A stretch of 64,000 nt of DNA. Source: Deltaproteobacteria bacterium HGW-Deltaproteobacteria-8. Its GTDB lineage: Bacteria; Desulfobacterota; Desulfovibrionia; Desulfovibrionales; Desulfovibrionaceae. The notes beneath the pieces are model-generated. The model did no database searches. It saw nothing but the letters and a program-made list of their open reading frames with translations, and had not been told where the DNA came from. The DNA lies in assembly GCA_002840405.1 (NCBI GenBank), contig PHAR01000001.1:330320-394319 (forward strand), written 5' to 3'. A program made the translations under genes and the position numbers. Of this stretch, positions 58,901 through 64,000 are shown in pieces; within the stretch, counting starts at the first letter, position 1, and the number at the start of each line of letters is the position of its first letter.

Positions 58901-59492
58901 CCTGGCGGCCAAGGCCTCCAAGGCCTGGAAGCTCTCGCCCCGGCAGCTGGTCCAGTTCGAGCAGGCCCGCGCCATGGCCCTGGAGAACCAGGGCTTGACC
59001 GAGAAGAGCATCCCCCTGTGGACGCGCATCGCCTCGGACCCGAACACGGACCTGCCCACCCGCGCGTTCGCCACCTACACCCTGGCCAAGGACGCGGCCC
59101 GCAAACAGGACATGCACCGCCTCTTCGCCCTGTCGCAGGAGGCGCTGGGCCTGCTCCTTGAGGCCCACGGCGACAAGGACAAGATAAAGGACTGCCTGCT
59201 CATGTCCATCAACGCCACGGAGCGCTCCGGCCGCTACAACGAGACCCTCAAGTGGGCGGGCGAGTTCGACCGCATCATTCCGGACAGCGACCCGGACTGG
59301 GCGCCCGTGCGCCTGCGCCTGGCGGAGATATACCGCCTGGGTGGCAAGCTGGACGAGTGGAAGACCCTGCTCTCCGACGTCGTGAAGAAGAAGCCGGGCA
59401 CGGTTTACGCCCGCATGGCCGCGCAGGAGCTGGAGAGCAACGCCCTGGACCAGCGGCTCCAGAAATATCTGCAGAACACGCCAGCGCGCTGA
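55914..59492 (+). CDS. Large exported TPR protein with Ala/Pro-rich linker
   Basis: A 1192-aa protein. A signal peptide ends near PGQALQ (residue 30). An AMIN-like beta domain (about 35-135) is followed by a long low-complexity region rich in Ala, Pro and Lys (about 140-540), which includes a 12-base DNA repeat. Then come tetratricopeptide-type helical repeats to the end (about 545-1190), for example LGEYYRNKGDLKKAADQYQELIKDYPDSKLA. It probably scaffolds an envelope or motility complex. The sigma-54 activator upstream may control it, though no clear GG-N10-GC promoter is seen. Confidence 0.86.
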   Translation: MTWRRLTAPLWLVAALAAGAVLCPLPGQALQTGFQAGANSDTLTVSAESGTLPKYSVQRTGPQEITVLIQAAPGEKAAAAPRVGGSKLVSSVRAIPGGFKIQLRSSGFGYVHSAPSGRLQIQVFADPIGARWSAGPAKAETKPSPKAEAKVQPAVEKKAPPATDKKPETAPEKKPETAKKTAKEIKAEKLAEKKRQQEAKVDEAARKKADAETRRVQEAAAKHEKEAAAKQAKAPVPPPAPMPAPAPIPAPAPAAATAPVPQASIPAQPAQVAPAKHDAAKPGAATGQPYFSVPYSMRAPVNKTVLGLPSGTTTTLPQVAGQPAAPQAPGKQPQAKAVGGKLPTGVQEKPILQDQLTPQQNASQPPRQPEAALPAPVRSEPVDVHPEKGKADVRFRADHRSPEESRLAEIVSGAAAVHKAPASAPASTGPARAQGARPWELRQQVQKPLPPSEAASNATLPPIAQAPVAEHSPAPPEANASQHSPAPAPAKATANATANASANASDHGQPKEDAKDAHAAPGKAGGKDKPEEPHTEQQLKDKLLQAQSSMSSGQWPQAITALQELLREPNLKGDLREDVLYSLGDAYMQGYKDSMVGNFDKIAGAQQTAMNANQKSRRVPRALLNLGLLNLKVGNLKEAQAYFNIIKRKYKLDQTASMVPFSLGEYYRNKGDLKKAADQYQELIKDYPDSKLAKDTAYILAQTLRRLGDFEKAFKIVDYIDKRWPLFYMEAQDFLRLAAEVEEKVGKLDLAKDHYWTYFNLNPAAEFADVTLVRIGDIYLRQDKRNAAKEVYQKAVHDFPGSEGGLVARMRIAEEGVYDDPTMSDMVSVFGKPTALKPNETYELIITKYPQSPLAPLALIKLGMWQFFSKSYLDAIKTASSFLEKYPKSPLIGKAKELGFQSFIQALPQLVREGNYQRVMQLFDSAPFIKENQDKIGDEARMAIAVSAWKRGDPERALTFAAKFLGKTQVPKYSEMALDLAMNIFLERKEWNRIADLAAKASKAWKLSPRQLVQFEQARAMALENQGLTEKSIPLWTRIASDPNTDLPTRAFATYTLAKDAARKQDMHRLFALSQEALGLLLEAHGDKDKIKDCLLMSINATERSGRYNETLKWAGEFDRIIPDSDPDWAPVRLRLAEIYRLGGKLDEWKTLLSDVVKKKPGTVYARMAAQELESNALDQRLQKYLQNTPAR
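57381..57428 (+). repeat. Four 12-base tandem repeats in the TPR gene
   Basis: Imperfect copies of GCCAACGCCACG encode AK/AN-A-T/S units in the linker of the TPR protein. Period 12 keeps the frame, so copy-number change would lengthen the linker without breaking the gene. Confidence 0.75.
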
Positions 59493-59519
59493 GCGCGCCA
59501 GGGAACCAGGAGAAAAGCC

Positions 59520-60353
59520 ATGCCCATGCCCTTTGTCGACAGCCAGGACCGCCCGCCTGTTGTGGCCGGCCAGTTCTACACCAACGATCCGGACGCCCTG
59601 CGGCTTGAGGTGCGCGGCTACCTGGAAGGGGCCGAGCGCAAGTCCAGCGTGCACTCCATCCTGGCCATGGCCCCGCACGCGGGCTACTACTTTTCCGGAG
59701 CCGTGGCCGGGGCCACCCTGGGCCGCGCCAACCTGGCCGAGACCGTGCTGCTGCTTGGCCCCAACCACACGGGCCTGGGCAAGCCCTTTGCCGTGTGGCC
59801 CTCGGGCCGCTGGCAGTATCCCGGCGGGGCGCTTCAGGTGGACACCGAACTCGTGGAGCACCTCTGCGCCCAGGAGAGCCGCCTCACGCCCGACACCCTG
59901 GCCCACCAGCGCGAGCACTCCCTGGAGGTCATGCTTCCCTTCCTGGCCGAGATCAATCCGGCCACGCGCATCGTGCCTGTCTGCGTTTCCCAGCCGGACC
60001 TGGTCACGCTTCTGGCCGTGGGCAAGGCCATTGGCCGCGCCCTGCGCGCCTTCAGCCGCCCGGTGAGCATGGTCGTCAGCTCGGACATGAGCCACTTCGT
60101 GACCCACGAGATGGCCCAGGAGCTGGACGCCAAGGCGCTGGACCCGGCCCTGGCCCTGAACCCGACGAAATTCTACGAGACCGTTCGCGGCGAGAGCATC
60201 AGCATGTGCGGTGTGCTGCCCATGACCCTGGCCCTGTCCGCCGCGTGCGAACTGGGCGCGAGCCAGAGCGAGATCACGGCCTACGCCACATCCGGCGAGA
60301 TCAACGGTGAAACGCGCCGCGTGGTGGGCTACGCCGGGATGATCGCCAGCTAA
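59520..60353 (+). CDS. amrB: AmmeMemoRadiSam system protein B (MEMO1 family)
   Basis: A 277-aa MEMO-fold protein. The signatures are PPVVAGQFYTNDP, MAPHAGYYFSG, LLGPNHTGLG, HQREHSLEVMLPFL and SSDMSHFVTHEMA, with histidines placed as in extradiol dioxygenase-like metal sites. In many bacteria it is grouped with an AMMECR1 protein and a radical SAM enzyme, but those partners are not here. AGGAG precedes the ATG. It follows the TPR gene by 27 bases and may share its transcript. Confidence 0.92.
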   Translation: MPMPFVDSQDRPPVVAGQFYTNDPDALRLEVRGYLEGAERKSSVHSILAMAPHAGYYFSGAVAGATLGRANLAETVLLLGPNHTGLGKPFAVWPSGRWQYPGGALQVDTELVEHLCAQESRLTPDTLAHQREHSLEVMLPFLAEINPATRIVPVCVSQPDLVTLLAVGKAIGRALRAFSRPVSMVVSSDMSHFVTHEMAQELDAKALDPALALNPTKFYETVRGESISMCGVLPMTLALSAACELGASQSEITAYATSGEINGETRRVVGYAGMIAS

Positions 60354-60378
60354 CTCTCCCCTTTCCCACAACGCAAAA

Positions 60379-60411
60379 AAGGCCCACAGCGGACTGCTGC
60401 GGGCCTTTTCT
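60379..60411. terminator. Bidirectional terminator between amrB and the caspase-like gene
   Basis: AAGGCCC/GGGCCTT with an inner CAGC/GCTG pair, flanked by A-run on the left and TTTTC on the right. It suits both convergent genes. Confidence 0.82.
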
Positions 60412-60439
60412 TTCGCGGTCGCGACGGCTGGAACGCGGG

Positions 60440-62059
60440 CTAATAGCCTCTCTGGCCGTCAGCCCGGAACATGCGCCCAGTCTGCTTGCGGGCCGCACCC
60501 TGGATCTTGGCCGCGTCGTCCACACGCCCGCAGACCAGCGGGATCTCTCCGCCCTGGGAGCCGCCCAGGTTGCCCACGCACTCCACGGTCCTGACCGGCA
60601 CCGGCCCGCGCGAGCGCGCCTGGCCCCGGCCGCTCAAGAGGTCGCGCAGGCGGCGCAGCTCGGGCTGGTCCTGCTCCGGGCGCTTGAGGTCCAGGCGCAC
60701 ATGCAGGTTGCCATCCTCCACGGCCAGGCCGGTGAGCTCCACGCGGTTCACGATGCGCTCCTCGCCCACCAGGGTGCCGTAGAGGGTGTCGCCGCCGGGC
60801 TTGAGCTGGAGCATGGGAAAATTCCAGTTGCTGTCGGTCTCAAACCGCCAGACCCCGGCCAGGCGGTTGAGCACCATGGCCCGGTCGTCCGCGCGGGGAG
60901 CCGGGCGTGGTTTCGGCGATGCCTGCTGCGGCGGAACCTGCCAGGGCATGGGCGTGTCCACCGAGGCCTGCTGGCCCGCAGAGGCGGAAGGCTGCTTGGC
61001 CTGGGCGGTCTTCTGACGTTCGGACTCGCGGCGCGCGGCCTCCAGGGCCAGGCGTTCCTGCTCCAGCTTGCGGCGCTCGGCATCCAGGATGGCCGCCTGC
61101 TCCCGCAGGCGCTGCTCCTGCGGGGCCTGGGCCTCGGCCAGCTTCTTGGCGGCCTCCTGGTCCAGCTGGCGCCTGCGGCGCTCAAGCTCGGCGCGGTCCT
61201 GCTCCACCTGGCGCTTTTCGGCCTCCAGCCCGGCGATGTACTCCTTGAGCTGCTGCTCCTGCTGGCGCTGTGCGGCCGTGGACTGCGAGGAGCTGATGGC
61301 CATGGCCTGCTGCGGCTGCCCGGCCACGTAAAAATATCCGGCTATGGACGAGGACTCCCAGGGCACCTGCTTCTTGCCGGTCTCGCTCATGACGCCGATG
61401 CGCACGCGCTTGAAGACCTCCTCGATGGGGATGCCCGGGGTGCTGATGTTCTGCAACAGGTACTTGGTGTACATGCCGTTGGCGCCCTTGCCGTCCGAGG
61501 CCACGGAGTTGGGGGCCGTGGCGTAGGCCACGATGGAGCCCGTGGGCGCGTCCATGCGCGCTAGGCCGGACTCCGCGCTGCGGAAGCTGCGCGCAAAGGG
61601 GTTGTTGCGGCAGGCGTCGAGGATGACGATGTTCAACTCGTTGCCCGCGTCCTCCATCTTGCCAAGCACCCGGCCCGCGTCCACGCACTCGAACTTGGCG
61701 TCGGATTCGCTGGAGATCCTGGCGCCCACGGGCACCAGGTAGTTCACGCCCTGCACCTGCACCCCGTGCCCGGCGAAGTAGAACAGGCCGACACCGCCGC
61801 GCTTGAGGCGCAGGCCGAATTCGCGGATGGCCTCCTCCATGTCGCGCTGGGCGACGTCGGTCTTGAGCTGCACCTCGAACCCCAGCCGTTGCAGGGCCTT
61901 GGCCATGTCCTTGGCGTCATTGGCCGGGTTCTTGAGGGGCTTGTCCTTGTAGGCCGAGTTGCCGATGACCAGGGCATAGCGCCCTCCGCTGGCCAGGGCC
62001 GGGGAGGTGAGCAAAAAAAGCGCAGCGAGCGCAAGAATGAGTCTGGTGGTGGTGCGCAT
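60440..62059 (-). CDS. Caspase-like (C14) peptidase with coiled coil
   Basis: A 539-aa exported protein. The signal peptide ends at SPALA (residue about 23). A p20 caspase domain (about 25-260) begins RYALVIGNSAYKD and holds the catalytic histidine in YFAGHGVQVQG and the cysteine in ILDACRNNPF. A charged coiled coil (about 285-400, rich in Glu, Arg and Gln) and a C-terminal beta domain follow. Prokaryotic metacaspase relatives cleave after basic residues; the target here is unknown. GGGAG lies ahead of the ATG at 62059. The longer frame upstream lacks support. Confidence 0.9.
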   Translation of the reverse strand: MRTTTRLILALAALFLLTSPALASGGRYALVIGNSAYKDKPLKNPANDAKDMAKALQRLGFEVQLKTDVAQRDMEEAIREFGLRLKRGGVGLFYFAGHGVQVQGVNYLVPVGARISSESDAKFECVDAGRVLGKMEDAGNELNIVILDACRNNPFARSFRSAESGLARMDAPTGSIVAYATAPNSVASDGKGANGMYTKYLLQNISTPGIPIEEVFKRVRIGVMSETGKKQVPWESSSIAGYFYVAGQPQQAMAISSSQSTAAQRQQEQQLKEYIAGLEAEKRQVEQDRAELERRRRQLDQEAAKKLAEAQAPQEQRLREQAAILDAERRKLEQERLALEAARRESERQKTAQAKQPSASAGQQASVDTPMPWQVPPQQASPKPRPAPRADDRAMVLNRLAGVWRFETDSNWNFPMLQLKPGGDTLYGTLVGEERIVNRVELTGLAVEDGNLHVRLDLKRPEQDQPELRRLRDLLSGRGQARSRGPVPVRTVECVGNLGGSQGGEIPLVCGRVDDAAKIQGAARKQTGRMFRADGQRGY

Positions 62060-62091
62060 ACATAGCTCCCGAACTCGGCTTATTGCATCCC

Positions 62092-62120
62092 ATGCTATCC
62101 AACAACGCCCCTGCTGGCAA
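62092..62120 (-). promoter_or_regulatory. Putative promoter of the caspase-like gene
   Basis: On the minus strand: TTGCCA (62120-62115), 17 bases, TAGCAT (62097-62092). It lies 33 bases upstream of the start at 62059. Confidence 0.45.
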
Positions 62121-62147
62121 CGACTGGTGCGGCAAATGCCCCGCGTC

Positions 62148-62175
62148 TGGACAACCACCGGGCGGTAGGTATAGA
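62148..62175 (+). promoter_or_regulatory. Putative promoter of the Nramp gene
   Basis: TGGACA (62148-62153), 16 bases, TATAGA (62170-62175). It overlaps the ATG at 62175, which supports the downstream GTG at 62226 as the real start. Confidence 0.45.
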
Positions 62176-62225
62176 TGTGCGGACATGGCGTCCTGTGTCC
62201 TTTCAGCAAAATCGAGGCCAACAGC

Positions 62226-63494
62226 GTGATCGCAAAACGCATCCAGGGCTGGTTCCGCGACCACCAGAGGCCACACTTCACGGGCCTGGAGATCCTCAAG
62301 TACATCGGGCCGGGCATGCTGGTCACGGTCGGCTTCATTGACCCCGGCAACTGGGCCGCCAACGTGGCCGCCGGGGCCGGGTTCGGCTACTCGCTCTTGT
62401 GGATGGTCACGCTGTCCACCCTCATGCTCATCGTGCTCCAGCACAACGCCGCGCACCTGGGAATAGCCACGGGCCTGTGCCTGTCCGAGGCCGCGGTGAA
62501 GCACATGCGCCCGGCCACCTCGCGCACGCTGCTGGGCTCGGCCATGATCGCCGCCGTGGCCACGGCCCTGGCCGAGCTGCTCGGCGCGGCCATCGCGCTC
62601 AACATGCTCTTCGGCCTGCCCATCTGGCTGGGCACGCTTTTGACCACAGCCTTCGTAGCCTGGATGCTTTACTCCAACGCCTACAGGCGCATTGAGAAAA
62701 TCATCATCGCCTTTGTGTCGCTCATCGGCCTCTCCTTCATCTACGAGCTGACCCTGGTGAAGATACCCTGGGGCGAGGCCGCCGTGGCCTGGGTCACGCC
62801 GAGCTTCCCGCACGGCTCCATCCCCATCATCATGAGCGTGCTCGGCGCGGTGGTCATGCCGCACAACCTGTTCCTGCACTCCGAGATCATCCAGAGCCGC
62901 CAGTGGAACCTCCAGGACAAGGACGTCATCAAGCACCAGTTGCGCTTTGAGTTCGCCGACACCCTGTTCTCCATGCTCATCGGCTGGGGCATCAACAGCG
63001 CCATGATCCTGGTGGCGGCGGCGACCTTCTTCGTCCAGGGCACCAATGTGGACCAGCTGGAGCAGGCCCAGCTCATGCTGCGGCCCATCCTGGGCGATGC
63101 CGCGGCCGTGGTCTTCGCCCTGGCCCTGCTCATGGCCGGCCTGTCCTCCAGCGTCACGGCGGGCATGGCCGGGGGCAGCATCTTCGCGGGCATCTTCTCC
63201 GAGCCCTTTGACATCAAGGACCCGCACAGCCGCCTGGGCGTGGGCCTGACCCTCGTCCCGGCGGCCCTGTGCATCCTGCTCATCACCTCGCCGTTCCAAG
63301 GGCTGGTGGTCTCGCAGATCCTGCTCAGCATCCAGCTGCCGCTGACCATCTACCTGCAGTTCCGGCTCACGGCCTCGCGCGCGGTCATGGGCGAGTTCGT
63401 CAACAGCGCCTGGCACAACATCGTCCTGGGCGCGATCTCCGTGGTGGTGGTGGGCCTGAACATGCTGCTGCTCTGGGACACCCTTCTGGGCTGA
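62226..63494 (+). CDS. Nramp-family divalent metal transporter (MntH-like)
   Basis: A 422-aa inner-membrane proton-coupled importer of Mn2+ or Fe2+. The first helix motif is GFIDPGNWAAN (metal-binding Asp and Asn of DPGN), and helix 6 has VVMPHNLFLHS with the MPH motif. About 11 hydrophobic spans follow the family pattern. I prefer the GTG at 62226 with GAGG about 8 bases ahead. It is divergent from the caspase-like gene, and no Fur or MntR box is obvious in the gap. Confidence 0.9.
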   Translation: MIAKRIQGWFRDHQRPHFTGLEILKYIGPGMLVTVGFIDPGNWAANVAAGAGFGYSLLWMVTLSTLMLIVLQHNAAHLGIATGLCLSEAAVKHMRPATSRTLLGSAMIAAVATALAELLGAAIALNMLFGLPIWLGTLLTTAFVAWMLYSNAYRRIEKIIIAFVSLIGLSFIYELTLVKIPWGEAAVAWVTPSFPHGSIPIIMSVLGAVVMPHNLFLHSEIIQSRQWNLQDKDVIKHQLRFEFADTLFSMLIGWGINSAMILVAAATFFVQGTNVDQLEQAQLMLRPILGDAAAVVFALALLMAGLSSSVTAGMAGGSIFAGIFSEPFDIKDPHSRLGVGLTLVPAALCILLITSPFQGLVVSQILLSIQLPLTIYLQFRLTASRAVMGEFVNSAWHNIVLGAISVVVVGLNMLLLWDTLLG

Positions 63495-63601
63495 TCCTTG
63501 AGGTTGGCCGGAACCATTTGGTGACAGAGCTTCACATTTCACGGCGTGGTTGATTTCCCCAGGCGGCGAGCATACCAATACGGGAGGAAAAGAGAGGTTC
63601 C

Positions 63602-64000
63602 ATGCCCGAGTCCTTCCCCTTCGAAATTACAGAATACGGTCCCAACGGCCCGGAACAGAAGCACATCGAGGCCATCCGCGAGGTGCCGCTGACCATCTAC
63701 CTCAACGACCACGAGGTGGTGACCCTGCTCTGCACCGGGAAATACCCCCGGCACCTGGCCGTGGGCTTCCTCAAGTCCGATGCACTCTTGACCGACCCGG
63801 ACCAGCTGCTCGATGTGGACGTGCGCGACGAGGACGGGCGCATCACCGCGCGCGTGCGCGTGAAGCACGATCCCTTTGCCGGGGGCCGGGAGATCCAGCG
63901 TTCCATCACCTCGGGCTGCGGCAAGGGCACCAACTTCGACCGCAACGTGGCCACCATCTCAAAACGCCGCGTGTCATCAAACCTCAAGGTGACCCCGGCG
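63602..64000 (+). CDS. fdhD: Formate dehydrogenase accessory sulfurtransferase FdhD, 5' part
   Basis: Sulfurtransferase that passes sulfur from a cysteine desulfurase to the molybdenum or tungsten cofactor of formate dehydrogenase. The first 133 codons are present; the rest lies beyond 64000. VPLTIYLNDHEVVTLLCTG and LAVGFLKSDALL match the FdhD N-terminus, and TSGCGKGT carries the cysteine region. GGGAGGAAAAG precedes the ATG. A weak promoter (TTGATT at 63550, TACCAA at 63573) stands upstream. It fits with selC, as formate dehydrogenases here are usually selenoproteins. Confidence 0.92.
   Translation, partial: MPESFPFEITEYGPNGPEQKHIEAIREVPLTIYLNDHEVVTLLCTGKYPRHLAVGFLKSDALLTDPDQLLDVDVRDEDGRITARVRVKHDPFAGGREIQRSITSGCGKGTNFDRNVATISKRRVSSNLKVTPA

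Noticed and set aside
55884-60371. Minus-strand open frame of 1495 codons
   Set aside because: Antisense to the TPR gene and amrB, which have signal peptide, domains and ribosome sites. Its composition is the mirror of theirs.
63513-63527. GTGA-N7-TCAC dyad upstream of fdhD, like a CRP/FNR-family site
   Set aside because: The spacer is one base too long for CRP-type sites and flanking bases do not match, so it is not claimed as an operator.

Overview
The window is GC-rich, densely coded bacterial chromosome, most likely from a Desulfovibrionaceae-type sulfate reducer (Desulfobacterota, formerly Deltaproteobacteria). This rests on several signs: the ftsH-folP-cdaA-cdaR-glmM-galU-priA run, a selenocysteine tRNA, an fdhD gene, two GAPDH paralogues beside class II aldolase and pgk, a sigma-54 activator, and sigma-28-type promoters. 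The genus assignment is an inference. I see no phage, insertion sequence or CRISPR array. One strikingly AT-rich orphan gene at 12843-13721 is the best candidate for recent transfer.

Layout. Positions 1-5718 (minus strand) carry central carbon metabolism: surE, fba, a GapB-like GAPDH, then a GAF protein, a classical NAD-type GAPDH and pgk. From 5862 to 12786 (plus) come a YhaM-type exoribonuclease, a ClC transporter, tmk, a polar amino acid ABC transporter without its ATPase, and a glutaredoxin/FTR-like redox pair. The AT-rich HEPN-like gene follows. After it are an RRM protein and trmFO (minus), then two peptide-transporter ATPases, a flavodoxin-fold reductase, an HD protein, an SH3 protein, an M48 protease and a zinc-ribbon protein with a sigma-28-like promoter (plus).

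Positions 21202-32168 form a long minus-strand block of envelope and housekeeping genes: ftsH, folP, the c-di-AMP module cdaA-cdaR-glmM, galU, priA, a Skp-like chaperone and an SH3 protein. Two tRNA genes lie just beyond it, selC at 32498 and tRNA-Val(CAC) at 35182. The stretch 35318-40200 holds trmL, dTDP-sugar genes, a glycosyltransferase, tatD and a thioesterase. It is followed by a zinc-ribbon/SulP/STAS/cNMP fusion and by two divergent glycosyltransferase-like genes. One of those has a sigma-28-like promoter, which suggests surface or flagellar glycosylation.

From 45658 to the end there are a MarR/flavoredoxin pair with matching operator-like palindromes, glnS, an ECF sigma module with a Spy-like periplasmic protein, and a four-EF-hand protein. 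Next come an FAD dehydrogenase, an SLC23 permease whose HATPase-like tail is interrupted by an in-frame TAG, a receiver-less sigma-54 activator with an altered GAFTGA loop, and a giant TPR protein. The window closes with amrB, a caspase-like protein, an Nramp transporter and the 5' part of fdhD.
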